Below, piece after piece: positions 52,321 to 61,100 of a stretch of DNA of 64,000 bases; within the stretch, counting starts at the first letter, position 1, and every line of letters starts with the position of its first letter. The position numbers were made by a program, and so were the translations under genes. The stretch is taken from assembly GCA_033764095.1 (NCBI GenBank), contig JANRJF010000034.1:28120-92119 (forward strand). Reading direction: 5' to 3'. This DNA is from JBDTMT01 sp033764095. Lineage in GTDB: Bacteria; Desulfobacterota; Binatia; HRBIN30; CADEER01. The notes under the pieces are model-generated. The model made no database searches. It had not been told where the DNA came from and saw only the letters and a program-made list of their open reading frames with translations.

Positions 52321-53812
52321 CCGCCACCGTCCTCTCGGTTGTGCCGGCGTCGGCCGGCAGGGTGAACCAGAACGTGCTGCCGTGGCCGAGGCTCGACTCC
52401 AGCCACAGCTTGCCGCCCTGCCGCTCGATGATCTTCTTCACCGCCGTCAGTCCCAGTCCGTCGCCGGCGACGCCGTGGCTGCCGACGCGCGAGAACAGGC
52501 GAAACACCTTGCCGTGGTCCTCGGGACGGATGCCGATGCCGGTGTCTCGCACGAAGAAGCAGGGCGTGCCGTCGCGCGACTCGACGCCGACGTGGATGCG
52601 CTTCTCGCCGTCGGCGCGCATGTACTTGACCGCGTTGTCGATCAGGTTGCCGAACACCTGGTGGATGCGCACCGGGTCGCCGGTGACGCTCGGCAGCGGG
52701 TCGACGCGCACGCTGATGCCGCGCGTGTCGATCGAATGGCGCAGGCTGGCGACGACGTCGTCGACCTGCTGGGCGAGGTCGACCGGCTCCGCCAGGTGCG
52801 GCCGGCTGTCGATGCGCGACAGCTCCAGCAGGCCGCGTACCAGGAAGTCCATCTTGCCGACGCTGCGCAGGATGAACTCCAACGCTTCGTCGATCTCCGG
52901 CTCCAGCGTCGCCCACGCGGCCGGCGCCGCGCCCGGCACCGCCAGCGCGCGCTTGAGCCCGCCGAGGCTGTCCTCCAGCGCGCGCGAGAAGCCCTCGAGG
53001 TTGATCAGCGGCGCGCGCAGGTCATGCGAGACGACGTACAGGAGATCGTTGAGCTCGCCGTTCTTCGCCTGCAGCTGCTCGGTGCGGCGCTCCAACTGGC
53101 GGGCGTGCGCGGTGGCGCGCTGGTTGGCGGCCGCGGCGTGGCGCGCCAGCGCCCAGGCTTCCTCGCGCGAGGCGTGGTGGTTGCGGCTGAACAGCCAGAA
53201 GAGGCCGAGCGGGAAGCCGAGGCCGAGCGTCGCGGTGAGCAGCGTCGAGCCGATCGCCAGCGGCGCCGGCATGACCAGCGGCGTCACCACCGGAAAGCTG
53301 TGCAGCAACGCGCCGAGCAGTGCCGCGACGCTGGTCAGCGCCGCCAGCCACAGCCACTCACGCCCCTCGATCACCGGCGCCGCGAGGCTCACCGCGACGC
53401 AATAGGTGATGAAGCCGATGCCCTCGGCGTTGGCGATGGTCGAGAGGTTGATGGTCGCCGAGGTGATCAGCGCGATCACGTTGATCCAGGTCGCGGCGCG
53501 CAGGTTGCCGCGCCGGCACTGCGCGAAGGCGAACCAGCCGGTGACGCCGAGCAGCGTCGCCGGCAGGGTGATGCGCAGCGACAGCGACGCGCCGCGACTC
53601 AGCGCCGCGTAGCCGACGTACGCGACGATCCAGCCGACGCCGATGGCGCCGAGCGCAAATGAGTAGAAGCTCACCAGCCGCAGGCGCTGGACCTGCTCGA
53701 CCTCCTCCAGCGAGCCGCGCGTCGGCACGCCGGCGTGTGGCAGGTCGAGCGGCGGCGGCGGCGCGGCGCGCACGTCGACCCCAGGGAGTATCGCTGCTGC
53801 GTTCAGTTCCAT
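52295..53812 (-). CDS. Membrane sensor histidine kinase
   Basis: 505 residues. About six N-terminal helices (residues 45-230) form an integral-membrane sensor of unknown type, followed by a coiled coil (RATAHARQLERRTEQLQAKN), HisKA 'DLLYVVSHDLRAPLINLEGF' (His about 263), and HATPase motifs 'QVFGNLIDNAVKYMRADG', 'DTGIGIRPEDHGKVFRLFSR' and 'GDGLGLTAVKKIIERQGG'. The output is most likely the overlapping Rcp1-like receiver. ATG 53812 with AGGGG four bases upstream. No conserved input domain seen, so the stimulus cannot be named. Confidence 0.93.
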   Translation of the reverse strand: MELNAAAILPGVDVRAAPPPPLDLPHAGVPTRGSLEEVEQVQRLRLVSFYSFALGAIGVGWIVAYVGYAALSRGASLSLRITLPATLLGVTGWFAFAQCRRGNLRAATWINVIALITSATINLSTIANAEGIGFITYCVAVSLAAPVIEGREWLWLAALTSVAALLGALLHSFPVVTPLVMPAPLAIGSTLLTATLGLGFPLGLFWLFSRNHHASREEAWALARHAAAANQRATAHARQLERRTEQLQAKNGELNDLLYVVSHDLRAPLINLEGFSRALEDSLGGLKRALAVPGAAPAAWATLEPEIDEALEFILRSVGKMDFLVRGLLELSRIDSRPHLAEPVDLAQQVDDVVASLRHSIDTRGISVRVDPLPSVTGDPVRIHQVFGNLIDNAVKYMRADGEKRIHVGVESRDGTPCFFVRDTGIGIRPEDHGKVFRLFSRVGSHGVAGDGLGLTAVKKIIERQGGKLWLESSLGHGSTFWFTLPADAGTTERTVADDGRTPLN

Positions 53813-53993
53813 GCCCCTGCCCGGCAGCCTCCCGACACAGCACGCGGCATGCCATGCGACGACGGGGATGCGGGCACGCCCTTCGGCGCGGCGCAGCGGG
53901 TCGCGACCGTCAAACGCGCAGCGGCGGCGCCACGCCAGCGCGTACGTGGAACCTTCAAGTGCCGCGTCGCGTCACCACGCGACCCGGCGCGCC

Positions 53994-54449
53994 CTACCCG
54001 ATCTGGATCAGCGCCACCTGCGGCACGTAGGCGCGCATGTCCTGCAGCGTGTCGAGCTTGTACGGCCGCTCGTAGCAGATGCGCGTGATGCCGGTGTTGA
54101 TCAGCACCTTGAAGCAGTGAATGCAGGGCGTGTGGGTGATGTAGATCGCCGCCTCGCGGATCGCGGCGCCGTTCTTCGCCGCCTGCGCGATGGCGTTGAT
54201 CTCGGCGTGGATGGTGCGGAAGCAGTTCTCTTCCATCTCGCCGCTCGGCGTCTGTGACCGGTAGATCAGGCAACCGGCGTCGAGGCAGTGCGGCAGCCCG
54301 GCGGGCGAGCCGTTGTAGCCGGTGGCGAGGATGCTGCGGTCGCGCACGATCACCGCCCCGACCTTGGCGCGCAGGCAGGTGGAGCGCTCCGCCACCTGCC
54401 GGGTGATGGTCATGAAGTACTCGTCCCAGCTCGGCCGCGTTGCGCTCAT
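53994..54449 (-). CDS. Deoxycytidylate deaminase (dCMP deaminase/ComEB-like)
   Basis: 151 residues, zinc-dependent deaminase converting dCMP to dUMP. 'WDEYFMTITRQVAERSTCLR' and 'VGAVIVRDRSILATGYNGSP' start the fold; zinc ligands are His in 'TIHAEINAIAQAAKNGA' (HAE) and Cys in 'THTPCIHCFKVLINTG' (PCxxC). Length is right for ComEB/dCMP deaminase. The start overlaps the site-2-protease stop (ATGA), so the two are translationally coupled. It is the last gene of the overlapping operon with the SAM-hydrolase and protease. Confidence 0.93.
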   Translation of the reverse strand: MSATRPSWDEYFMTITRQVAERSTCLRAKVGAVIVRDRSILATGYNGSPAGLPHCLDAGCLIYRSQTPSGEMEENCFRTIHAEINAIAQAAKNGAAIREAAIYITHTPCIHCFKVLINTGITRICYERPYKLDTLQDMRAYVPQVALIQIG

Positions 54450-55477
54450 AGCCAGATGCCCTGTGCTCGCGTGATTGGCGCCGGAGCGGAGATCGCGATC
54501 GCGTCCGGCGAGCGTTGGATGGCGGGCGGCGGGGTTGGCCGCGAGATCGGCTCCGGAATGAAGGTGACGACGAACAGGAGGACGGTCGCCGCGGCTCCGA
54601 CCAGGCGGCGGCCGTCGAGCGGCGTGCGCTCGTCGAGCAGGCTCGGATGGCGGGTACCCAGCACCGCCAGCAGGGCTGCCCATACCAGCCAACTCGGCTG
54701 ACCGCTGAGCCCGAGCACCAGCAGACCGGTGAGCATGCCGAGCGAGATGAAGCGATGCCAGCGCGGTCCGAGCGCGGCGTAGATCACGTGCCCGCCGTCG
54801 AGCTGTCCTACCGGCATCAGGTTGAGCGCCGTCACGAGCAGGCCGACCCAGCCGGCCTCGGCGATCGGGTGCAACATGACCGCCACCTCGGACGACCAGA
54901 CGCCGAGCACCAGGCGGATCAGACCCTGCAACAGGAGCGGATCGCCGTAGACGACGGCGCTGCCGGCCATCGCCGAGAGCGGCTTCACCTCCGACAGGCT
55001 GAGGCCGAGGATGAGCACCGGGATGGCGATGAAGATGCCGGCCCAGGGTCCGGCGGCGCCGACGTCGAACAGCGCGCGGCGATCGCGCGGCATGGTGCGC
55101 ATGCGGATGAACGCGCCGAGCGTGCCGAACGGCAGTGGATACGGACCGGGGATGAAGTACGGCAGCGTCGCGTCGATGCGATGCAGGCGCGCCAGCACGT
55201 AGTGACCGCTCTCGTGGAAGAGCAGGATGGCCATCAGCGCGGCGGCGTAGGGCAGCCCGGCGACGAGGCCGATCGGCGAGCGGAAGACATCGATACCCTG
55301 GAACAGCGCGTGGGTCGCGGCGGCGCAGGCGAAGGTGAGCAGGAACAGGGCGATGTGCAGGCCGGCCCCGCGCTCGCGGCGCGCGGTACGGGCGCGCAGG
55401 TGGTCGTAGCCGGGCGACAGCTCGTCGGCGCCGTAGGGTCGCGACCGCAGACTGATCGGCTCGGACACCGGGCTCAC
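54446..55477 (-). CDS. Site-2-protease-like M50 metallopeptidase
   Basis: 343 residues, multi-pass. 'LFHESGHYVLARLHRI' holds the HExxH zinc site inside a helix, and 'VTALNLMPVGQLDGGHVIYA' carries the second motif (N-x-x-P-x-x-x-L-D-G), both diagnostic of site-2 proteases, which cut within membranes. No PDZ domain is visible, unlike RseP. Its substrate may be a membrane regulator; nothing in the window names it. It overlaps both neighbours by four bases (ATGA), placing it in an operon with SAM-hydrolase and dCMP deaminase. Pro-rich short tail at the end. Confidence 0.92.
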   Translation of the reverse strand: MSPVSEPISLRSRPYGADELSPGYDHLRARTARRERGAGLHIALFLLTFACAAATHALFQGIDVFRSPIGLVAGLPYAAALMAILLFHESGHYVLARLHRIDATLPYFIPGPYPLPFGTLGAFIRMRTMPRDRRALFDVGAAGPWAGIFIAIPVLILGLSLSEVKPLSAMAGSAVVYGDPLLLQGLIRLVLGVWSSEVAVMLHPIAEAGWVGLLVTALNLMPVGQLDGGHVIYAALGPRWHRFISLGMLTGLLVLGLSGQPSWLVWAALLAVLGTRHPSLLDERTPLDGRRLVGAAATVLLFVVTFIPEPISRPTPPPAIQRSPDAIAISAPAPITRAQGIWL

Positions 55478-56274
55478 TCGCGCCTGACGGTCACCGCGGC
55501 GCCGCGGCCGGCGCCGAGCGCGGCCGCCGCACTGCCGTCGCGTCGGGCGATCTCCAGCGTGCCCCAGCTCGACAGCAGCGCGCAGAGCCCACCGGGCGCG
55601 GCGTCGGCATAGGTGGCGACCAGGCCAGCGACCGGCGACATGGCGCCCACCGTAACCGAAAGCCGGTGGTCTCGGAAGGCGGCGAGCGCCGCGGCGTCGA
55701 TGTTGGTCAGCAGGTTGCCGAAGCGGTCGACGTGGATCACCTCGCCCTGCACCGCGTCGGCGGCGAGGCGCGGCGCCGGCAGGTCGAGCGGCACGAGGCC
55801 GTCGCGGTGCGGCCCGAGCGTCAGCGGATCGAGACCGCCGGCGACGTGCGCCGCGACCGGTGCGAACACGTCGCGGCCGTGGAAGGTGGCGCTGACCGGA
55901 TGGCGGAAGAGCGCCGTGTGCTGCAGCTCGACGATCGCGCGGGCGCCGCCGAGTGCTGCCGCCGCCGGCGCCAGCAGGCCGTTGTCCGGCCCGATCAGCA
56001 CCGCGGCATCGGTGACCACGGCGACGCCGGCACGCGCCGAGCCGACGCCCGGATCGACCACCGCGCAGTGCACCGTGCCGGCCGGGAAGAACGGCACCGC
56101 GCTGCGCAGCAGCAACGCGCCGACCGCCACCGCCTGCGGCGGGATGTCGTGCGTCAGATCGACCAGGGTCAGGTCGCGCCGCACGCCGAGCGCGACGCCC
56201 TTCATGATGCCAACGTAGGCGTCGGCGCTGCCGAAGTCGGTCAGCAGCGTGACCACGGCCGGGCGCTCAGCCAT
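55474..56274 (-). CDS. S-adenosyl-L-methionine hydrolase (SAM-hydroxide adenosyltransferase, DUF62)
   Basis: 266 residues. 'VVTLLTDFGSADAYVGIMKG' at the N-terminus, 'LVDLTHDIPPQAVAVGALLL', 'VVDPGVGSARAGVAVVTDAA', 'GPDNGLLAPAAAAL' and 'TFHGRDVFAPVAAHVAGG' are the DUF62/fluorinase-family core. Most members hydrolyse SAM to adenosine and methionine; the halogenases of the same fold differ in a loop I cannot judge by eye. Start at 56274; its stop overlaps the protease start. Upstream gap holds the inverted repeat at 56300 and separates it from the ankyrin gene. Confidence 0.9.
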   Translation of the reverse strand: MAERPAVVTLLTDFGSADAYVGIMKGVALGVRRDLTLVDLTHDIPPQAVAVGALLLRSAVPFFPAGTVHCAVVDPGVGSARAGVAVVTDAAVLIGPDNGLLAPAAAALGGARAIVELQHTALFRHPVSATFHGRDVFAPVAAHVAGGLDPLTLGPHRDGLVPLDLPAPRLAADAVQGEVIHVDRFGNLLTNIDAAALAAFRDHRLSVTVGAMSPVAGLVATYADAAPGGLCALLSSWGTLEIARRDGSAAAALGAGRGAAVTVRRE

Positions 56275-56299
56275 GGCTGATGCCTGACCGGGTTCTCGT

Positions 56300-56420
56300 T
56301 CGGACCCCCACCCTGACCTTCCCCCGCTGACGCGGGGGAAGGAACCGGAGGAACAAGAGCTGTCGCACGAGACCTGCCTGAATCCGATTCCTTCCCGCGC
56401 GGCGCGGGGGAAGGTCCGGA
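56300..56420. repeat. Inverted word repeat, CTTCCCCCGC family
   Basis: Left arm CGGACCCCCACCCTGACCTT and CCCCCGCTGACGCGGGGGAA (56300-56340), right arm CCTTCCCGCGCGGCGCGGGGGAAGGTCCGGA (56390-56420). Each arm has its own CCCGC/GCGGG palindrome. Same style of word as the nested piece at 23047. Confidence 0.8.
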
Positions 56421-56484
56421 TGGAGGTGCGACAAAGTGATCGGTCGGGCAGAGACGCCTGACAGCGGTCGGCTGACGGCGCTCG

Positions 56485-57531
56485 TCATGGCGTTGGGCGC
56501 AGGGCGGTGAGCAACTCGACGGTGTCGTCGTTCTCCCACTCCTCGGCGATCGCCAGTGCCGTCTCCCCGTCGGCATTGCGCGCCGCCGGATCGGCGCCGG
56601 CGGCGAGCAGGACGGCGGCGGTGGCGGAATGGTCGTCGAACGCGGCGAGCATCAGCGCGGTCCAGCCGTCGTTGCGCGTCGCCTTGACGTCGGCGCCGCG
56701 CGCCAGCAGGCGCGACACGGTGGCGGTCTCCCCCTGGCTCGCCGCCGCGAGCAGCGCCGTCCACCCCTCGGTGCTCTTCGCGTTCACCGGCGCGCCGGCG
56801 TCGAGCAGCAGCTCGACGATCGCCGTCTCGCCGTGCAGCGCGGCGTTCATCAGCGGCGTGACGCCTTCGGCGTCGGTGGTGTTAGGGTTGGCCCCTCTGG
56901 CGAGCAGCAGCTTGACGCTGGCGAGCTGCTCGGTGCCGGCGACGCGGCTCAGCACGGTGGCGCCGGTCGAATCGGGCTGCTCGAGCTTCGCGCCGCCGGC
57001 GAGCAGTGCGTCGATCGCCGCCGTGTTGCCCACCCAGGCAGCGCCCATCAGCGGTGTCCAGCCCTCCGGGCTGGCGACATTGGGATCGGCGCCGGCGGCG
57101 ATCAGTTGCGCGATGAGCGGCGCATCGCCGTGCTCCGCGGCGCGCAGGATGGCGGTGGCGCCTTTCGGGTCGGCGCGCTTCACCTCGGCACCGCGCGCCA
57201 GCAACAGCGCCACCGCCTCGCGCTGACCGGTGTAGGCGGCATGCATGAGCGGCGTCCAGCCGCTGGCGTCCGGCGTATCGACCGCCTGCCCGGCGTCGAG
57301 CAACGCGGTCAGTGCCGCAACGTCGCCGCGCGCCGCGGCGTCGTGCAGCGGCGGCCGCCGCGCCGCCGCGGGAGTCGGCGCCGTGGCCGCGGCGGTGGGT
57401 GGGATCGCGGTCGGCGCCGGGGCAACCGTCGGCGTGCTCGGGGTCGATGCAACGTCCCCCGAGCAGCCCCCCAGCAGGGCCGCGAGCAGTCCCAGGCCCC
57501 CGCCGATGCGCGTCAGACTCATACCGGTCAT
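56485..57531 (-). CDS. Ankyrin-repeat lipoprotein
   Basis: 348 residues. The N-terminus ends in a lipobox ('LLAALLGGCSG'), so it is probably a lipoprotein; a Thr/Pro/Ala-rich linker (about 30-65) follows. Then about nine ankyrin repeats fill the rest: 'GWTPLMHAAYTGQREAVALL', 'GWTPLMGAAWVGNTAAIDAL', 'GWTALMLAAFDDHSATAAVL' and others. Likely a protein-interaction scaffold in the periplasm or at the outer membrane. The start at 57531 (a second ATG at 57522 is three codons in) has a weak GAGTG. No catalytic domain. Confidence 0.85.
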   Translation of the reverse strand: MTGMSLTRIGGGLGLLAALLGGCSGDVASTPSTPTVAPAPTAIPPTAAATAPTPAAARRPPLHDAAARGDVAALTALLDAGQAVDTPDASGWTPLMHAAYTGQREAVALLLARGAEVKRADPKGATAILRAAEHGDAPLIAQLIAAGADPNVASPEGWTPLMGAAWVGNTAAIDALLAGGAKLEQPDSTGATVLSRVAGTEQLASVKLLLARGANPNTTDAEGVTPLMNAALHGETAIVELLLDAGAPVNAKSTEGWTALLAAASQGETATVSRLLARGADVKATRNDGWTALMLAAFDDHSATAAVLLAAGADPAARNADGETALAIAEEWENDDTVELLTALRPTP

Positions 57532-57693
57532 CACTCGTTCTGGCCCCCCCGCGCCGCGCCATGGTCGCCTGCCGCGGCCCTGCCAGCTCTGCCCGTGTTC
57601 GATCACTTATTCAAGGATGACAGCGACTTAGCCGCAGCGCCGGGAGGTCGGGCATAGCCAGAATCCCCTAGCGGGATAGCCGAATATTCTTAG

Positions 57694-57721
57694 TTGACTA
57701 AGGGTTTTCCCGCGTGATTAT
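57694..57721 (+). promoter_or_regulatory. Candidate promoter with AAGGGTTTTCCC element
   Basis: TTGACT (57694-57699) and GATTAT (57716-57721) lie 16 bases apart, a reasonable sigma70 pair, 55 bases before the start of the small secreted protein. The spacer contains AAGGGTTTTCCC, matching the motif at 9522. The surrounding DNA is locally AT-richer than the window average. Activity is a prediction only. Confidence 0.45.
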
Positions 57722-57775
57722 GTGCCAGCACGTTCGAACGTTGGCAGTCAACCACTAGCTAGAGGGGGAACTCGA

Positions 57776-58126
57776 ATGAAGCGGACACTGTTGGCAGTTC
57801 TTGGCTTGGCGCTCGTCGCCAGCGCCGCGTCGGCGGCGGACAACTTCGATTGCCGCAAGGCGAAGGCGGCGTCGTTCGCCGGCTCGACGGCGAACTCGAT
57901 CAGCGACGGCTTCGGCACGCAGAACCTCGTGACGGTCAAGAAGCCGTTCCTGTACTGCGACGCGGCCAGCCTGAACGGCGGCCCGTCCAGCACCGACAAG
58001 CAGGTGTGCTACAAGGTGAAGGGCACCAAGGTCGCCGACGGCGCGCGTAGCACGACCGACGCGTTCGGCTCGCTGGCCCTGACCGTGAAGGGCAAGACCT
58101 TCGTCTTCTGCGTACCCGCCAGCTGA
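57776..58126 (+). CDS. Small secreted Cys-containing protein, unknown function
   Basis: 116 residues. Signal peptide (LLAVLGLALVASAASAAD), mature part opening 'NFDCRKAKAASFAGSTANSI' and holding 'KKPFLYCDAASLNG', 'KQVCYKVKGTKVAD' and a second 'LTVKGKTFVFCVPAS'. Two similar halves of form 'VKxxFxxC' suggest a small duplicated beta protein with two disulfides. It resembles small extracellular proteins of uncertain class (DUF7450-like); I do not claim the family. ATG 57776 has AGAGGGGGA eight bases upstream. Candidate promoter at 57694 and a strong terminator after it, so it is a monocistronic unit. Confidence 0.72.
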   Translation: MKRTLLAVLGLALVASAASAADNFDCRKAKAASFAGSTANSISDGFGTQNLVTVKKPFLYCDAASLNGGPSSTDKQVCYKVKGTKVADGARSTTDAFGSLALTVKGKTFVFCVPAS

Positions 58127-58148
58127 ACAACAGCTTCGTTCTGTGACG

Positions 58149-58181
58149 AGGGGCGGTCGGATCATCCGACCGCCCCTTTTC
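58149..58181 (+). terminator. Rho-independent terminator
   Basis: AGGGGCGGTCGGAT (58149-58162) and ATCCGACCGCCCCT (58164-58177) form a long perfect stem (tight loop around a C), followed by TTT. This is the best intrinsic terminator in the window. It lies after the small secreted protein and close to the 3' end of the convergent gene at 58180, so it may work for both. Confidence 0.88.
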
Positions 58182-59727
58182 ATTTCTGCGGACAGTACGC
58201 GGCAGCGTCGGGCAGCTCGTAGATCACCCCGCCGTCCTGCTGCGCGACCGGTTTGCCGTCGGTCGGATCCATGCGGCCGGTCTCCATCAGTGCCAGCTCG
58301 AGGTTCTCGCGCGTCAGGTCGTCGTCGGGCTGTAGCGCCAGGGCGCGGCAGTAGGCGTCGATGGCGCGGTCGTTGCGGCCCTCCAAGCTGTGCGCAACAC
58401 CGAGGTTGAGCCACGGGCGCGCCTTGCCTGGCGATTTGTCGGCCGCGTCGCGCCACAGCGTCAGCGGGCTCTGCCAGACCAGCAGGCGCGCGAAGGTGAG
58501 CACGGCGAGCGCGGTGATCAGCGCGCCGCTTGCCAGCGCCGCCGGGCGCGGCGCCCGGCGCCACAGCCCCGCCGCCAGGGTGCCGGCGATCAGCCCGACG
58601 CCGGGCATGGCGAGGTAGAGCCGGCGCTCGGCCATGGCGTCGGCGAGTGGAATGACACTCGATTCGATCGACAGCGCCAGCAGCAGCCACCACAGCCCGA
58701 AGCCGATCACCGGGGCGCGGCGCGCCGCCGCCACCGCCGCGAGCATCAGCCCAACCACCAGCGCCGCCCCGCCGAGCACCGCCGCCGACGGCGCCGTCTG
58801 CCACGCCACGTCGGGATCGACGTTGAGCCCCCACGGCAGCACCAGCAGCACGAGATAGCGCGGTAGCACCAGCGCCTGGGTGAGAGCGTAGGTGGCGGCG
58901 GGCGGCGTTGCGGTCAGCGTGCTGCCGGTGCCGTAGCCGGAGACCGACAGCACCATGCGCTGCGCGAACGTGAAGCGCGGCGTGCCGTCGGCCAGCAGCG
59001 GGTTCCACATCGCCGCCTTCATCGCCACCAGTGCGAGGGCGAGGGCGAGCAGCACCACCGCGCCAGCCAGCACCGCGCGGCGACGTGGGCGGGCGACGAA
59101 GATCCACTCCGCCGCCAGCAGGACGAACGGCAGCGTCGCGGCGTTCTCCTTCGACAGCAATGCCGCGACGCCCAGGCCGGCGCTCGTCAGGTACAGCCGC
59201 CGCGCCGCGGCGGGCGCGCCGGCAGCGGCGCGGTTGCGGCCGCGCACGTAGCAGACCACCGCCCAGACGTAGAACGCCGCCGCCATCACCGCGGCGCGCT
59301 GGATGATGTAGGTGACCGCCTCGGTCTGCAGCGGGTGCAGCGCGAAGACCAGCGCCGCCACCGTCGCCAGCACCAGGGCGCCGCGTGGCGTCCAGCGCCC
59401 GCGCAGGCGCGGCGTCGCGCACAGCGCGACGGCCAGCGCGAAGACGCCGCAGGCGGCGCTCAGGTGCAGCGTCAGGTTGAGCAGGTGGTAGCCGACCGGC
59501 TGGTCGCCGTAGAGCTGGTAGTCGAGCCACAGCGTCCACGACGAGAGCAGGCGGGTGTTGCCGAGCCAGGTGAGCGCCGCCCAGAGCTGTCCGTTCTGCA
59601 GCGGCTCGTTGTTCGCCAGGCGGCCGTAGTCGTCGAACTGGAATGGCACCAGGAACGACGGGGCGTAGGCGATCAGAGTGGTGACGCAGAGCAGCGCCAG
59701 CGCCAGCCAGACGCGCGGCGGTCTCAC
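58180..59727 (-). CDS. GT-C-like multi-pass membrane protein with TPR (TMTC/O-mannosyltransferase-like)
   Basis: 515 residues. First helix 'VWLALALLCVTTLIAYAPS' followed by 'VPFQFDDYGRLANNEPLQNG', the loop with the acidic pair expected in GT-C glycosyltransferases that use lipid-linked sugars, then about ten helices and a C-terminal TPR stretch ('ARPWLNLGVAHSLEGRNDRA', 'IDAYCRALALQPDD'). The layout resembles TMTC-type O-mannosyltransferases. GTG 59727 overlaps the stop of the ligase gene (GTGA), so the two are coupled. Donor and acceptor unknown. Confidence 0.78.
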   Translation of the reverse strand: MRPPRVWLALALLCVTTLIAYAPSFLVPFQFDDYGRLANNEPLQNGQLWAALTWLGNTRLLSSWTLWLDYQLYGDQPVGYHLLNLTLHLSAACGVFALAVALCATPRLRGRWTPRGALVLATVAALVFALHPLQTEAVTYIIQRAAVMAAAFYVWAVVCYVRGRNRAAAGAPAAARRLYLTSAGLGVAALLSKENAATLPFVLLAAEWIFVARPRRRAVLAGAVVLLALALALVAMKAAMWNPLLADGTPRFTFAQRMVLSVSGYGTGSTLTATPPAATYALTQALVLPRYLVLLVLPWGLNVDPDVAWQTAPSAAVLGGAALVVGLMLAAVAAARRAPVIGFGLWWLLLALSIESSVIPLADAMAERRLYLAMPGVGLIAGTLAAGLWRRAPRPAALASGALITALAVLTFARLLVWQSPLTLWRDAADKSPGKARPWLNLGVAHSLEGRNDRAIDAYCRALALQPDDDLTRENLELALMETGRMDPTDGKPVAQQDGGVIYELPDAAAYCPQK

Positions 59728-61100
59728 GCGGCGATCCGGTACGAGCTCCCGGCGATCATGCGCTGCGCGTCGCCCTGCCAGTCGCCGATCCAGTGCTCGA
59801 TCACCGCGTCGGCGGGGCACCGCCCGCGCTTCGCCAGTGCCTCGAGGCGCTCGAGGTAGACCGACTCGTCCTGCCCCGCGGCGTTGCGCTGCGCCTGGCG
59901 GCGCAGGCCCTCGCTGGCGATCTGCACCAGCTCCGGCGCCAGGTCGGCGAGCCTGTGGCGGCCGACGCGCGCCTGCAGCGCCTGGCGCGGCACCGCCGTC
60001 CACAACGCCTGGCGCTCCTCCCAGCTCCACTTCTTCACCAGGTCCCAGGCGGCGAGCAGGCAGTCGTCGGTGTAGAAGATGCCCTTCGCCAGCGCCGGCA
60101 CCGCCAGCATCAGCTCCGGCGCCTGGCTGTCGATGCTGCGCAGCTCGATGTAGCCCTTCAGCCGCGCCTGCGGGAACAGCGTCGTCAGGTGCGCGTTCCA
60201 GTCCACCATGGTGGCGCGCTGGCCCTGGTAGCCGTCGCGCAGGAAGGCGCGGAAGGTGTGCGCCGTCATGTCGATCCAGGCACCGTCGCGCACGATGAAG
60301 TACATCGGCACGTCGAGCGCCCACTCGACGTAGTCCTCGAACCCGGCGGACGGATTGAAGACGAACGGCAGCAGGCCGCAGCGGGCGCGGTCGGTGTCGC
60401 TCCAGATGTGACCGCGCAGCGAGGCGAAGCCGTTCAGGTCGCCGTCGGACAACGGCGAGTTGGCGAACATCGCCGTCAGCAGCGGGTCGAGCCCCATGCC
60501 GAGGCGCAGCTTGCGCATCGCGTCCGCCTCGTCGGCGTAGTCGAGGTTCACCTGCACGGTGGCGGTCTGCGTCATCATGCGCTGGCCGAGCGTGCCGACC
60601 CGCGCCATGTACGGCCACATGATGCCGTAGCGCTTCTTCGGCACGCGCTCGAACTGCGCGACGCGCGTCAGCGGCTGCATGCCGAGGCCGAGGAAGGCGA
60701 TGTCGAGCTGGTCGCCGACGGTGACGATCTGATCGATGTGGGTGGCGAACTCGGCGGCGGCGCAGTGCACGCTGTCGCACAGCTCGCCGCTCAGCTCGAC
60801 CTGGCCGCCCGGCTCGAGCGTGATCGACGCCTTGAAGCCGGTGAGCGCGATGATGCGCCCCTCTTCTTCGATCGGCTCCCAGCCGTAGCGGTCGACCAGC
60901 CGCCGCAGCAGCGCCTCGATGCCCTGCGGGCCCGAGAACGGCACCGCCTGACCGTCCGACCGCCGCACCGCGACCTTCTCGTACTCGGTGCCGATGCGCC
61001 ACTGGTCGCGCGGCTTGGCGGCGCGGGCGAAGGCCTCGATCAGCTGCTCGCGCCCCTCGATCTCGGGCGACGCGCCGGCCTGCGGGATGAACTGCGACAT
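59724..61100 (-). CDS. gshA: Glutamate-cysteine ligase (plant/alphaproteobacterial type)
   Basis: 458 residues, forms gamma-glutamylcysteine, first step of glutathione synthesis. 'KPRDQWRIGTEYEKVAVRR', 'PFSGPQGIEALLRRLVDRYG', 'SITLEPGGQVELSGEL', 'RVGTLGQRMMTQTATVQVNL' and 'HIWSDTDRARCGLLPFVF' match the plant-type GCL family over the whole length. EgtA of ergothioneine pathways is a close relative; no egt genes are near. gshB is not in the window. The start at 61100 has GAGGG four bases upstream. It is coupled to the GT-C gene downstream by a GTGA overlap. Confidence 0.9.
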   Translation of the reverse strand: MSQFIPQAGASPEIEGREQLIEAFARAAKPRDQWRIGTEYEKVAVRRSDGQAVPFSGPQGIEALLRRLVDRYGWEPIEEEGRIIALTGFKASITLEPGGQVELSGELCDSVHCAAAEFATHIDQIVTVGDQLDIAFLGLGMQPLTRVAQFERVPKKRYGIMWPYMARVGTLGQRMMTQTATVQVNLDYADEADAMRKLRLGMGLDPLLTAMFANSPLSDGDLNGFASLRGHIWSDTDRARCGLLPFVFNPSAGFEDYVEWALDVPMYFIVRDGAWIDMTAHTFRAFLRDGYQGQRATMVDWNAHLTTLFPQARLKGYIELRSIDSQAPELMLAVPALAKGIFYTDDCLLAAWDLVKKWSWEERQALWTAVPRQALQARVGRHRLADLAPELVQIASEGLRRQAQRNAAGQDESVYLERLEALAKRGRCPADAVIEHWIGDWQGDAQRMIAGSSYRIAA

